A stretch of 64,000 bases of DNA from Algoriphagus hitonicola (GCF_900113375.1 NZ_FOPC01000005.1:1-64000), one strand, 5' to 3'. Counted from the stretch's first letter, positions 8,660 to 18,202 are shown. Made by a program: numbers and translations. The notes: generated by a model not told the origin, from the letters alone.

Positions 8660-9085
8660 ATGGATTGGGGAAAAGGAATAATATTAACCATAATTGGATT
8701 CGTTATCGTCGTCATGACAATGGTCGTGATTTCGGTTCGGATGGATGGAATCGAATTGGTCACTGATAACTACTACGAGCAGGAAATCAAATACCAAGAC
8801 CGGATTGATGAAGAAAAACTGACTTTGGCTTTGGGGAGAGATGTACTGGTTTATGAATCGGATACCAAGTCGGTTATTTTGGATTTGCCGGTAGGTTCCA
8901 AGGGAAAACTTAATCTTTTTCGTCCTTCCGAAAGAGCATTGGATCAGGAACTGGCTGTGGAAATTAAGGATGTTGGAAAAAAGGAGGTTTCCATCAAGCA
9001 TTTGAAACCCGGCTATTGGAGAGTTCAACTTTCTTGGACTGAAAATGGCGAAAATTACTACCAGGAAAAGAAAATATCGCTTTAA
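8660..9085 (+). CDS. ccoH: FixH/CcoH family cbb3 oxidase assembly protein
   Basis: A 141-residue protein with one N-terminal transmembrane helix (about residues 7-27) followed by a periplasmic domain. The motif DNYYEQEIKYQDRID after the helix is the characteristic start of the FixH family. It assists assembly or stability of the oxidase. Its stop codon overlaps the next start as TAATG, implying translational coupling. Confidence 0.9.
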   Translation: MDWGKGIILTIIGFVIVVMTMVVISVRMDGIELVTDNYYEQEIKYQDRIDEEKLTLALGRDVLVYESDTKSVILDLPVGSKGKLNLFRPSERALDQELAVEIKDVGKKEVSIKHLKPGYWRVQLSWTENGENYYQEKKISL

Positions 9086-9792
9086 TGTTACTTTGGACTG
9101 CATTTCTGCTCGGATTTCTCGGCTCTTTCCATTGCATTGGAATGTGTGGTCCTATTGCCCTTGCCGTCGGAAACGCCAAAGGGAATACCTATTTGATAAA
9201 CAAAGTTTTTTATAATCTTGGAAGAAGCGTCACGTATGCGATTTTAGGGTTGGTTATCGGAAGCTTGGGCTTTACCCTATCCCTAGCAGGTTTTCAGCAA
9301 GGATTCTCCATTTTGATGGGAATTGTCATTTTAGGACTAGCTATTAGTTATAAAAAATCGGATCAATTCCTTTCACTTCCAATCTTCTCAGGAATAGTCA
9401 AATGGATTAAAAGCAGGCTTTCTTTCTTTTTGAAAAAAGGCGGGACTTGGGCTTTTTTTGCTACCGGTTTGGCCAATGGACTTTTGCCTTGTGGAATGGT
9501 GTACATGGCCTTAATAGCCGCATTAGGTTTACAGAGCCCACTTCTTGGCGCTACTTATATGTTTTTCTTCGGCTTGGGGACTATTCCTTTGCTATTGGTT
9601 TTGATGTATTCGGGAAGTATTATTCCCTTAAAATTGAGATTGAATTTTCAAAAGGCGATTCCTTACGTAGGAGTACTCATCGGATTGATTTTCATCTTTA
9701 GAGGTTTGGGATTGGGTATTCCTGGATTAAGTCCCAGCTTGGAAGTGTTTAATTACGGCACCGCCCAATTCGAAATTACCATGTGCCATTGA
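9085..9792 (+). CDS. TauE/SafE or DsbD-like membrane protein of the cbb3 locus
   Basis: A 235-residue protein with about six transmembrane helices. The start (FLGSFHCIGMCGPIALAVG) and the later LANGLLPCGMVYMAL carry the paired cysteines of the cytochrome-biogenesis transmembrane family that is usually annotated as sulfite exporter TauE/SafE or DsbD_2. Members next to ccoGHI are thought to take part in copper or redox handling during cbb3 assembly, not sulfite export. It is the last gene of the locus and overlaps ccoH by one base. It converges with hemN, leaving only 38 bases between them. Confidence 0.85.
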   Translation: MLLWTAFLLGFLGSFHCIGMCGPIALAVGNAKGNTYLINKVFYNLGRSVTYAILGLVIGSLGFTLSLAGFQQGFSILMGIVILGLAISYKKSDQFLSLPIFSGIVKWIKSRLSFFLKKGGTWAFFATGLANGLLPCGMVYMALIAALGLQSPLLGATYMFFFGLGTIPLLLVLMYSGSIIPLKLRLNFQKAIPYVGVLIGLIFIFRGLGLGIPGLSPSLEVFNYGTAQFEITMCH

Positions 9793-9830
9793 TTTTACCG
9801 AAAGTAAAAAGCGCTGGAGTCAATTATGCC

Positions 9831-11189
9831 TTAAATGACCTTGCTAAACGTAAGCTGCCCTTGGGATTTGTGAATCAGTCTCAGGTCAAACTGCATACAA
9901 ATCGTTCGGATCAATGCCATGCCCATTTCGGAAACCTGTATGGATTTCCCATTGATTTCTAGGAGATCCTCCGATTGCATCTCCTGCAAGTTTTTCAGAT
10001 TTTCAATCGGCAGTTGGTCTAGGATCTCAGTAGGAATTTCTGCTTTTCCAGTACAAATCAATCCTAAGATAAGCGCTTTGATTTCGAGATCTTCTTCGCT
10101 GAGGATATGTCCTTTTTGTAGGGGCCAATTCCTGTCCAATAGATTGTTTTCGTAAGCGGATATGGATTTTTCATTTTGGCAATAGGCCAGGTAAATATCA
10201 CTGATACTACTCGCTCCCAGTCCAATCAAAATCCTGGAAGGGGAAGTCGTATAGCCCATAAAATTCCGGTGAAGTGTGCCTTTTGCCTTGGCGACAGATA
10301 GAGGATCTTCAGGTTTAGCAAAGTGATCCATACCGATTTCCTCGTAACCCATCTGGATCAGTTTTTCTTTCCCATATTCATAAAGGGCTCGTTTCTGCTG
10401 TTCCGAAGGAAGGAAGCTTTCATAACTCCGCTGCGCAGGGAAAGAGCTAGGTACATGGGCGTAGCTATAAAAAGCAATCCGATCCGGTGCAAGTCTCGCC
10501 ACTTGCTCAAAAGTAGCCTCAAGAGTCTTCAAGGTCTGATGGGGAAGCCCGTAGATCAAATCAAAATTGACTGAATTGTATCCTGTTTTGCGTGCATTAA
10601 GCGTGGCTTCTTCTACCTTCTCAACGGGCTGAATTCGATGGATGGCTTTTTGGACAGTCTGATCAAAATCCTGTATTCCATAGCTCACGCGATCAAAGCC
10701 CAAATTGGCCAACACTTCTAAATGCTCCAAAGTGGTATTATTGGGATGTCCTTCGAAGCTGAATTCTTTGCTTTGCAGGATTTCGACATCTTTTAAAATA
10801 TTGCTTAAAAGATAATGCAGTGACTCCGGGCTAAAAAAGGTGGGAGTTCCACCACCTAGGTGGATTCCCGCTAATTTTGGTTTTTCGTCAAATAAAGCAA
10901 GATACTTTTTCCATTCTGTCAGCAAAGCCTCGAGATAGGGTGACTCGACTTGATGATTTTTTGTGATTCGTTTATTGCAGCCGCAATAGGTGCAAAGGCT
11001 TTCACAAAAAGGGAGATGAAGATAAAGTGTAATTCCCTCTGACTTTCCGTATTGGTGAAATGATTTTTTTACCAATTCTCCCCAATTTTCCGCATTCAGA
11101 TTATTTTCCCAAAGCGGAACAGTCGGGTAGCTGGTATATCTTGGGGTGGGTTTATTGTATTTTTGAATGAGCGAAGCGGGGAGATTCAT
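9831..11189 (-). CDS. hemN: Oxygen-independent coproporphyrinogen III oxidase (HemN)
   Basis: A 452-residue radical SAM enzyme that converts coproporphyrinogen III to protoporphyrinogen IX without oxygen. The N-terminal PRYTSYPT block and the cluster motif CESLCTYCGC (cysteines at 62, 66, 69 and 71) are specific to true HemN rather than HemW. GGGTPTF and the SAM-binding EGHPNN follow. The length fits the family. It supplies haem for the convergent cbb3 oxidase under low oxygen, and an FNR-like palindrome lies 66-81 bases upstream of its start. Confidence 0.95.
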   Translation of the reverse strand: MNLPASLIQKYNKPTPRYTSYPTVPLWENNLNAENWGELVKKSFHQYGKSEGITLYLHLPFCESLCTYCGCNKRITKNHQVESPYLEALLTEWKKYLALFDEKPKLAGIHLGGGTPTFFSPESLHYLLSNILKDVEILQSKEFSFEGHPNNTTLEHLEVLANLGFDRVSYGIQDFDQTVQKAIHRIQPVEKVEEATLNARKTGYNSVNFDLIYGLPHQTLKTLEATFEQVARLAPDRIAFYSYAHVPSSFPAQRSYESFLPSEQQKRALYEYGKEKLIQMGYEEIGMDHFAKPEDPLSVAKAKGTLHRNFMGYTTSPSRILIGLGASSISDIYLAYCQNEKSISAYENNLLDRNWPLQKGHILSEEDLEIKALILGLICTGKAEIPTEILDQLPIENLKNLQEMQSEDLLEINGKSIQVSEMGMALIRTICMQFDLRLIHKSQGQLTFSKVI

Positions 11190-11254
11190 AAGAAAGCTTT
11201 TGGCAAAAATGGGCTGATAAGAGGTAAAAAATGCTGATCAAGATGAGCTTAAAA

Positions 11255-11270
11255 CCTGATAAAAATCAGG
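11255..11270 (-). promoter_or_regulatory. FNR/CRP-family operator upstream of hemN
   Basis: CCTGAT-AAAA-ATCAGG is a perfect 16-base palindrome that contains the FNR core TGAT-N4-ATCA, 66-81 bases upstream of the hemN start. The remainder of the gap (11190-11480) is AT-rich, and I see no other gene in it. Confidence 0.6.
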
Positions 11271-11480
11271 ATTGAATCAAAATATCTATTTTATTGATAT
11301 GCGGAGTTTTGACGGATATACCTCGACTTTCGGCCTTCCTCCTTTTAAATCAAACTGATTCTGAGACATAGAAAAGCCGAGGCCAATCAGTTAATTGATC
11401 TATGCAAAGAAGCGGTTATCCATAGTTTGTTTTTCAACAATAAAAAAAGCGTTATTTTCAAGATGATTGAATTCAGATCT

Positions 11481-12572
11481 ATGAACAGTAGTTTTAAGAA
11501 AATAGGGTTTTTCAGTGCGCTGATTCTGCCCGTATTGCTGATAGCAGGTTATTATATCGGTGGTTTGGGCATATTTTCTATTCATCTGTTTGTGTTTTTA
11601 CTTGTCCCGATCATGGATTTTTTGATAGATCGAGATCGAACTAATATTGCTAAAGAAGCGGTGTCTGACGTGGCAAAAGAGCGTTTTTACAGATGGGTGA
11701 CCTATGGTTGGGTTTATGTCCAAATGGTGGTTTTGTTTTGGGGATTTCATGTGGTCTCATCAGATCTATTGACACCAGTCCAATGGATCGGAATAATCAG
11801 TGGCATGGGACTAATCACGGGAGGAATCGGAATTACAGTGGCACATGAGCTCGGGCATAAGAATACGAGATTACAGCAGTTTTATGCCAAAATTCTCCTG
11901 ATGACAGTTTGCTACATGCATTTTTTTATTGAGCATAATCGGGGACACCATGTTCGAGTGGCGACAATAGAGGATCCGGCGACGAGTCGAGAAGGTGAAC
12001 ATTTCTATGCCTTTTGGCTACGATCTATTCGCGACGGCTATCGAAGCGCCTGGCATTTGGAAGGAAAAAGACTGGAAAAAAAGAGCGAAAGGTTCTGGTC
12101 TATTAGAAACCAAATGTTCCCCTTCACCATCCTGCCATTGGTTTTTGTGGGATTGGTTTTTGGTTTTTTTAGTTTATGGCAGGATCGGATAGTTTGGGAA
12201 GTTTTACTTCTGTTTTTTGGGCAAAGTCTTGTAGCTATCAGTCTTTTGGAGGCGGTCAATTACCTGGAGCATTATGGTATGGAGCGAAAAAAGCTCCCCA
12301 ATGGATTTTACGAAAAAGTCACTCCACTTCATTCCTGGAATGCCAGTCAGCGAGTTAGTAATTTTCTCCTTTTTCAGCTTCAGCGTCACTCAGATCATCA
12401 CGCATTTGCCCACAAACCTTACCAAGTATTGAACCATTACGAGGAAAGCCCACAATTACCCGCGGGTTACTCGGCTATGATTTTGGTAGCTTTTATACCA
12501 CCTATTTGGTTTGCGATGATGGATCCGAGATTAGAGGCGTGGAAAACCAAATCCCGACTATCAGTCCAATAG
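11481..12572 (+). CDS. AlkB-type membrane fatty acid desaturase/alkane monooxygenase family protein
   Basis: About 363 residues with several hydrophobic helices and the three histidine boxes of integral-membrane di-iron hydroxylases: HELGH at about 122-126, HNRGHH at about 152-157 and HSDHH at about 303-307, plus the AlkB-type NYLEHYG. The family inserts oxygen into terminal C-H bonds of alkanes, yet the rubredoxin and rubredoxin reductase partners are not nearby, so the substrate is uncertain. Start is uncertain: in-frame starts exist at 11427, 11463 and 11481, and the last places the first hydrophobic helix closest to the N-terminus. The 3' end overlaps the convergent VWA gene by 12 bases. 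Confidence 0.88.
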   Translation: MNSSFKKIGFFSALILPVLLIAGYYIGGLGIFSIHLFVFLLVPIMDFLIDRDRTNIAKEAVSDVAKERFYRWVTYGWVYVQMVVLFWGFHVVSSDLLTPVQWIGIISGMGLITGGIGITVAHELGHKNTRLQQFYAKILLMTVCYMHFFIEHNRGHHVRVATIEDPATSREGEHFYAFWLRSIRDGYRSAWHLEGKRLEKKSERFWSIRNQMFPFTILPLVFVGLVFGFFSLWQDRIVWEVLLLFFGQSLVAISLLEAVNYLEHYGMERKKLPNGFYEKVTPLHSWNASQRVSNFLLFQLQRHSDHHAFAHKPYQVLNHYEESPQLPAGYSAMILVAFIPPIWFAMMDPRLEAWKTKSRLSVQ

Positions 12573-13604
12573 GAAGTTGTTGAGAAAACTGCTTTTGAGC
12601 ATCAACCAAATCAAGAAAAACAAAATCCCCCAAAAAAGGTAAACTCGGTAATAATCCGTGGTTTCCTTATATCGGTTTTCGATGATTTCTGTTTTTTCCA
12701 AAGTATCGATTTGATCAAAAATATTCTGTAGGGCATTTCCGTCCGAAGCCCGGAAAAATTCCCCGTTGGATAAATTCGCGATTTCCCTCAGCGTGGTTTC
12801 GTCGAGGTAGCTTTCGACCATTTGTGGTCGTCCAAAAAAGTCTGTGCCATAGGGAACCATTCCGTCTTTTCCGACGGCGATTGTGTAGATTTTTATTTCC
12901 AGAGCAGAAGCTAATTCAGCTGCAAATAGTGGATCTACATTTCCTGCATTGCTTTCTCCATCACTCAAAAGTATCATCACTTTGGAAGCTGATTCTGCTT
13001 CTTTCATCCGATTGGTTCCCGAAGCAATCGCGGAACCGATAGCCGTGCCCTTGGCCTCCATCATGTCAAAGGCTATCTCTCTGATCAATTCTGTCAGGAG
13101 CTTGTAATCATTGGTCAGCGGGGCCAAAGAATAGGCTTCACCAGCAAAAACCACCATCCCGATTCGATCTCCCACACGGCCATTTATAAAATCGATGGCT
13201 GTATTTTTTGCGGCTTCGAGTCGATTAGGTTTGAAATCCTGCAAATCCATGGATTCTGAGATATCCATGACCAACATGATGTCTATTCCCTCAGTGTATT
13301 GTTCGACGCGCTCATTGCTTCGCTGTGGTCTGGCGAGTGCCAAAATTATTAGAGTTAGTGCTAACAGGAATACTCCGGTAGGAATCAGCCTTAGGTAAGT
13401 CCAGGGATTATTTCTGGCTATTCGTTTGGGAAGCGAAAGCTCCAATACCGGGTTTTTCAAGAATTTGATAAATTTCCGGATGATCATCAAAAGGGGGACC
13501 ACCCAGATCAAATTGAGAAGCAGCGGCTTCTCCCATTCGTAAGTGCTGAAGGTCTCCGGTAAAAACCACGACCAGCTAAAAAACTCGGTTAGTTGCTCGA
13601 TCAT
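12561..13604 (-). CDS. BatA-like von Willebrand factor A membrane protein
   Basis: A 347-residue protein with two N-terminal hydrophobic helices (about 28-42 and 75-92), a VWA domain with the metal-ion-dependent adhesion motif DISES near residues 113-117, and a C-terminal membrane helix at about 322-340. This is the architecture of BatA in the Bacteroidota aerotolerance (Bat) operon, whose biochemical role is poorly defined. It is the third gene of a minus-strand operon after a DUF58 protein and a BatD/DUF4381-like protein. Neighbouring genes overlap by 4-8 bases. Confidence 0.9.
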   Translation of the reverse strand: MIEQLTEFFSWSWFLPETFSTYEWEKPLLLNLIWVVPLLMIIRKFIKFLKNPVLELSLPKRIARNNPWTYLRLIPTGVFLLALTLIILALARPQRSNERVEQYTEGIDIMLVMDISESMDLQDFKPNRLEAAKNTAIDFINGRVGDRIGMVVFAGEAYSLAPLTNDYKLLTELIREIAFDMMEAKGTAIGSAIASGTNRMKEAESASKVMILLSDGESNAGNVDPLFAAELASALEIKIYTIAVGKDGMVPYGTDFFGRPQMVESYLDETTLREIANLSNGEFFRASDGNALQNIFDQIDTLEKTEIIENRYKETTDYYRVYLFWGILFFLIWLMLKSSFLNNFLLD

Positions 13605-14485
13605 GCTTTAATTTGGCTTAATTTTTCCTGATATTTTTTTCGGGCTACCTCCAGAAGGTATGCATTGGCCTCTTGATATTCTCCTGTTTTTCCGGCATAA
13701 ATAAGGATTTCTACGACACGCAGGGAGCTGAAGACTTTCGGGTCATTTAGGTTTTTACCGATTTCACTTGCGGTCCATTCCTTGATCGGTAAGGAAGTAA
13801 TGTGCTCTAGGTAGCCTTTCCATAGCCCGAGCAATTCATCGCCTGCCTGAGTGGTTTTTTGATCTTCAAGTTTTTGGGTGGACAGGTTCCATTGTTTTTC
13901 AAATCGTGCCCATTGTCGCTTCGTGTTTCGCTCGGCCCAAAGTAACCTAATCCGATCGGCAAACAACCAATAGAGCAATCCAAGAATGAAAACGAATATT
14001 AATGCCCCGATACCCAAAAGAATCCAATTCCATCCTTTTTCGATGGATTGATAGACATTATTTTCTTTAAAAACCAATTGCTCCGGAATACTATCCAGCG
14101 TCAATTTCAGCTTAAGCTCGGCTTCTAATGGAAAATGAGCAATACTGTCATATCGATTCAGTTCATAGACTGGCAATGTCAGATAACTGCTTGGTTCCAA
14201 GGAAAAATTGGAAAGAAAATAAACCGTGCTGTCCTGCGTGATACTATCCGTGGTAGAAGAGATGTAGGTCTTTTTTTCCAACAAGACAAAGGGCTCAAAA
14301 TCAAATGTAGAATCGGGAAATATGAGTTGCTTATCTTGTGGATAGGTGGCCTTCAGCACATATCCTACCCGCTCGCCAAGCTTAGCCGAATCCTGCATAA
14401 AATACCCATCAATGCTCACATCTTGCTGGGCAAAAAGCGATGATACTGGAAGTAGCGCAAAAATGAAAAGCCAGAATTTACCCAC
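13601..14485 (-). CDS. BatD/DUF4381-like membrane protein of a Bat cluster
   Basis: A 294-residue protein with a signal peptide (cleavage near SLFAQ, residue 19), an extracytoplasmic beta-rich region to about 145, one transmembrane helix at about 153-175 and a cytoplasmic helical tail. This layout is seen in the middle gene of MoxR-type clusters, between the DUF58 and VWA genes. It overlaps both neighbours by a few bases, so the three proteins are made together and probably form a membrane complex. The individual function is unknown. Confidence 0.75.
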   Translation of the reverse strand: MGKFWLFIFALLPVSSLFAQQDVSIDGYFMQDSAKLGERVGYVLKATYPQDKQLIFPDSTFDFEPFVLLEKKTYISSTTDSITQDSTVYFLSNFSLEPSSYLTLPVYELNRYDSIAHFPLEAELKLKLTLDSIPEQLVFKENNVYQSIEKGWNWILLGIGALIFVFILGLLYWLFADRIRLLWAERNTKRQWARFEKQWNLSTQKLEDQKTTQAGDELLGLWKGYLEHITSLPIKEWTASEIGKNLNDPKVFSSLRVVEILIYAGKTGEYQEANAYLLEVARKKYQEKLSQIKA

Positions 14486-15356
14486 GTTTCATGCTTTTGT
14501 TTCGGTACTTGAATAATTCGATCAGCGGTAGCACGATATCCTGAGTGGTATCGATGGCTAGGTAGTTAATTTGATTCTTTTTGCAAAGTTCTTTCAACCG
14601 ATCCCGCTCTGTGGTAAAGGTATCGGCTATTTTTTTAGAAAAGCTTCCAAATGCCGTATTGACCCAGGTAGTTTTGCCTTTTTCTTTATCGTAAACAGGA
14701 ATGATTCCCAAAGCCGGGAGGGCTGATTCACGAGGATCAGTCAGTTGAATAGCCACCAAATCATGTCGCTCTGCCAAAGCCCGGAAGGGTCGCTCGTATC
14801 CTTCGTCTATAAAATCAGAAATCACAATGATAATACTTCGTTTTTTAATCAGATTCAATGCAAAAGTAAACATGGCATTCAAATCCGTCTTCAGGGAATT
14901 ATTTTGATGGTCAAATATCCCACGGATCATTTTGATGCCCTGCTTGCCACCCTTTGCCGGAAGAATAATTTTCTCTTTTTGGTCTGAAAAAATAACTAAC
15001 CCTACTTGACTTCCCTCAAATATTGCGGCAAGAGTCAGTACCCCGCTGATTATTTTTCCCTGATCTATTTTTTTATTTCCTGCCTGACCGATGTCCTGAC
15101 TCCCGGAGATATCCAGTAAAAAATAAACTGACTGATCTTTATCCTCTCTGAAGGTTTTGACAAATGTGCCGTGGCCTTTGGCAGAAACTTTCCATTCGAT
15201 GGTCCGTACATCATCACCGTATTGATAGGGTCTGAGATCGTCAAATTCAAGCCCGGACCCTTTGAAAATTGATTGGTACTCTCCCTGCAAGTGGTTATTG
15301 GCCACTTTCCGGATCATTATTTCATATTTGCGGAGCTTACTAAAGAGCTGATTCAT
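14478..15356 (-). CDS. DUF58 domain protein (VWA-like) of a Bat cluster
   Basis: A 292-residue soluble protein. The motif FDDLRPYQYGDDVRTIEWK (about 37-55) is the DUF58 signature, and DISGS near residue 93 is a VWA-type metal site. DUF58 proteins are usually encoded right after a MoxR AAA+ ATPase. Here it is the first gene of the operon, with no MoxR upstream: the divergent DUF4296 gene begins about 100 bases away. Confidence 0.9.
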   Translation of the reverse strand: MNQLFSKLRKYEIMIRKVANNHLQGEYQSIFKGSGLEFDDLRPYQYGDDVRTIEWKVSAKGHGTFVKTFREDKDQSVYFLLDISGSQDIGQAGNKKIDQGKIISGVLTLAAIFEGSQVGLVIFSDQKEKIILPAKGGKQGIKMIRGIFDHQNNSLKTDLNAMFTFALNLIKKRSIIIVISDFIDEGYERPFRALAERHDLVAIQLTDPRESALPALGIIPVYDKEKGKTTWVNTAFGSFSKKIADTFTTERDRLKELCKKNQINYLAIDTTQDIVLPLIELFKYRNKSMKRG

Positions 15357-15463
15357 CCTTGGGTGATTTGAACAGCCTAAGTTATGGTACTGCGAGCAAT
15401 TATAAAATTTCCCTTACAGGAAGGGTAAGAAGATTATCCGTTAAAAAAACCTAATTTTGTACT

Positions 15464-15814
15464 GTGAAAAACTATTTAGCTCTAGTCGTCTCGATCTTTT
15501 GCCTGATTTCATGTAGTGAAAAAGAGTCTGTGGAGGATGTGCTTCCCGAAGACCAAATGGTAAGTGTCTTGGTGGATATTCACCTGACCGAAGGCATAGC
15601 CAGCGCCATGCCCATCCCCTATGATTCTTCGCAGACCCTCTATAAATTAATGGAAAGGGATGTTTTTTTGAAACATGATGTATCAGATTCGGTTTTCAAC
15701 GAAAGTATGAGATACTACCTCCAATATCCCGACCAGATGGACAGGATTTATGCACGTGTAATTGATTCCTTGGTCGTTCGTGAGACCAAGCCAGAAAGCG
15801 AAGAAAAACGCTAA
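15464..15814 (+). CDS. DUF4296 domain lipoprotein
   Basis: A 116-residue putative lipoprotein: the signal peptide ends at a lipobox-like LISC (cysteine 17). The body has the DUF4296 pattern, with MVSVLVDIHLTEG after the leader and YYLQYPDQMDRIYARVIDSL further on. The family is Bacteroidota-specific and of unknown function. The start is GTG. A TAATTTTG box (15452-15459) ends only four bases before the start codon, so a transcript from it would be essentially leaderless. The gene runs into mutS2 through a TAATG overlap. Confidence 0.82.
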   Translation: MKNYLALVVSIFCLISCSEKESVEDVLPEDQMVSVLVDIHLTEGIASAMPIPYDSSQTLYKLMERDVFLKHDVSDSVFNESMRYYLQYPDQMDRIYARVIDSLVVRETKPESEEKR

Positions 15815-18201
15815 TGTTATATCCAAAAAATCTCGAGCAAAAAATAAATTTTCAGAAGATCAAAGACCTGCTCAAAGAAGAATGTACTTCTGCTTTGGGA
15901 ATGGACTATGTCGATAAAATTGCTTTTTCTTCTGACCCTCGACTCGTTCAGAAACTCCTGGACCAGACGGATGAATTTCTTCAGATAATCATTTCAGGAG
16001 AATTTTTTCCCAGTTCCAACTTTACCAATTTGAATCCATTTCTGGAAAAGGCCAAACTGGAAGGCGCTTTTTTGGACCAAGACGAATTCCATGAAATCAA
16101 ACTTTCCCTCCAAACTCTTCAGGCTTGCCTGAAATTTTTTGCCAAAAATGGAGAAAACTATCCAGCTCTGAGTCAGCTTTTGGGATTGGTGATGGAGTTG
16201 GACATGGGCTTACTCAAGGCTATCGAATTGATTATCGATGAAAAAGGGAAAATCCGGAGTAATGCCAGCAAGGAACTTCAGCTGATCCGCAATCAGATTC
16301 TGTACGAAGAAGGAAGACTCCGAAAGGTGATGGATCGGGTTTTCAAGGAGGCCAGGGCAAAAGGATTGACTCCGGAGGATGCAGCGATCACGATTCGGTC
16401 GGGGCGTTTGGTCATCCCGGTGGCAGCTGAAAACAAACGAAAATTACGGGGATTTATCCATGATGAATCTGCGACAGGCCAAACGGTGTACATGGAGCCT
16501 GAAGAAGCGCTGGATATCAATAATGAGATTCGGGATTTGGAATATATGGAGCGTCGGGAAATCATCAAGATTCTCACGCAGCTCACGGATAGGCTTCGGC
16601 CATCCATTCCTTTGCTTCGAAAAGCCACCAATTTTCTGGGGTTGATTGACTTCATTCGGGCCAAAGCCAAATTTGCGCAAAAAACAGAAAGCACCAAGCC
16701 TGTATTGGTGCGAGAGCGCACGATTTCTTGGATGAATGCTAGGCATCCACTATTGGAGTTGGCACTGAAATCTCAGGGGAAAAAAGTCGTTCCCTTGTCA
16801 ATAGAACTAGGAGGGCAGGATCGTCTTTTGGTAATTTCCGGTCCTAATGCAGGCGGAAAATCCGTCACGCTGAAAACCGTAGCTCTCCTTCAATACATGC
16901 TGCAATGCGGAATTTTGATTCCGGTTCATCCAGACTCTAAAAGTTCGCTTTTTGACCATTTCTTTATCGATATTGGAGATGAGCAAAACCTGGAAAATGA
17001 TTTGAGTACTTACTCATCCCACTTGATGAGCATGAAGTATTTCACCCAATTCGCCAATAAAAAGACCTTACTTTTTATCGATGAATTTGGGACAGGGACG
17101 GAACCTCAGTTTGGAGGAGCGATTGCCGAGTCGATTTTGCTTTCCTTAAACAAAGCCGGTGCTTTTGGCGTGGTGACCACACACTATGGTAATCTCAAGC
17201 AGGTAGCCAGTAAAAATCAAGGCTTGGTCAACGGCGCGATGCGCTATGACGTAGAAAAGCTGGAGCCACTTTATCAATTAGAAATCGGCAAGCCCGGATC
17301 GTCTTTTGCTTTGGAGATTGCATCAAAAATTGGGGTTTCGAAAGAAATTTTGGATTATGCAAAAGCCCAAATTGGAGAAGATCGGGTGCGATACGATCGC
17401 TTGCTGACCAAGCTCGAAAATGAGAAAAATCAATATGCTGAGCTACTCCAAGAAGTCAAGCAGAAAGAAAAACTGCTCAAGACTCGGTTGACAGAATACA
17501 ATGAATTGAAAGAGACTCTGGATCAGACCAAAAAGCGCTATATCCAAGAAGCTAAATTGGAGGCAAAGCGGATTTTGGATGAGACTAATAAGAAAATCGA
17601 AAAAACGATCCGGGAAATCAGAGAAGGAAAAGCTGAAAAAGAGAAAACTATTCAACTCAGAAAGGAACTTGAAGTCTTTAAAGAGGAGGTAAAGCCTGAG
17701 AAAAATGTGATAAAAGATCCGGAAGTTAAGGTTTTGGGTGGGAAAATCGAAGTTGGTGACTGGGTCAGATTGAAGGATAATGGAGCGATTGCTCAGGTTT
17801 TGCAACTCAAAGCCAAAGAAGCGGATATTTCCATCGGAGAATTAAAGTCGACCGTGAAACTTACCCGGCTGGAAAAAATATCCAATACTCAGTTGAAAAA
17901 AGAGCAAAAATCAGTAGCTCTTCGGTCAGGATTTAGCACCACTCAAAAAATGATGGATTTTTCTCCTAATCTAGATTTGAGGGGAAAAAGGGGGGAGGAG
18001 ATATTGCCTTTAGTCCAAAATTTTATTGATGAAGGGAATATGCTCGGTGTCAAGGATCTTCGGATTGTTCACGGTAAAGGAGATGGGATTTTGAGGGAAA
18101 TCACCCGAAATTTGCTGCGGACCATGCCTCCCGTTCGAAAGATGGAAGATGAACATGCGGACCGGGGTGGCGCGGGAGTTACCTTGGTGACCTTAAAATA
18201 A
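15814..18201 (+). CDS. mutS2: Endonuclease MutS2
   Basis: A 795-residue MutS2 protein. It has a MutS core with Walker A GPNAGGKS at about 344-351, DEFGTGTEP of Walker B, and THYGNLK. A long charged coiled coil spans about residues 520-640, and a C-terminal Smr nuclease domain (LDLRGKRGEE, then VHGKGDG) ends the protein. MutS2 acts in suppression of recombination and in rescue of collided ribosomes in some bacteria, rather than in mismatch repair. The length is normal. Confidence 0.95.
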   Translation: MLYPKNLEQKINFQKIKDLLKEECTSALGMDYVDKIAFSSDPRLVQKLLDQTDEFLQIIISGEFFPSSNFTNLNPFLEKAKLEGAFLDQDEFHEIKLSLQTLQACLKFFAKNGENYPALSQLLGLVMELDMGLLKAIELIIDEKGKIRSNASKELQLIRNQILYEEGRLRKVMDRVFKEARAKGLTPEDAAITIRSGRLVIPVAAENKRKLRGFIHDESATGQTVYMEPEEALDINNEIRDLEYMERREIIKILTQLTDRLRPSIPLLRKATNFLGLIDFIRAKAKFAQKTESTKPVLVRERTISWMNARHPLLELALKSQGKKVVPLSIELGGQDRLLVISGPNAGGKSVTLKTVALLQYMLQCGILIPVHPDSKSSLFDHFFIDIGDEQNLENDLSTYSSHLMSMKYFTQFANKKTLLFIDEFGTGTEPQFGGAIAESILLSLNKAGAFGVVTTHYGNLKQVASKNQGLVNGAMRYDVEKLEPLYQLEIGKPGSSFALEIASKIGVSKEILDYAKAQIGEDRVRYDRLLTKLENEKNQYAELLQEVKQKEKLLKTRLTEYNELKETLDQTKKRYIQEAKLEAKRILDETNKKIEKTIREIREGKAEKEKTIQLRKELEVFKEEVKPEKNVIKDPEVKVLGGKIEVGDWVRLKDNGAIAQVLQLKAKEADISIGELKSTVKLTRLEKISNTQLKKEQKSVALRSGFSTTQKMMDFSPNLDLRGKRGEEILPLVQNFIDEGNMLGVKDLRIVHGKGDGILREITRNLLRTMPPVRKMEDEHADRGGAGVTLVTLK

Positions 18202-18202
18202 A

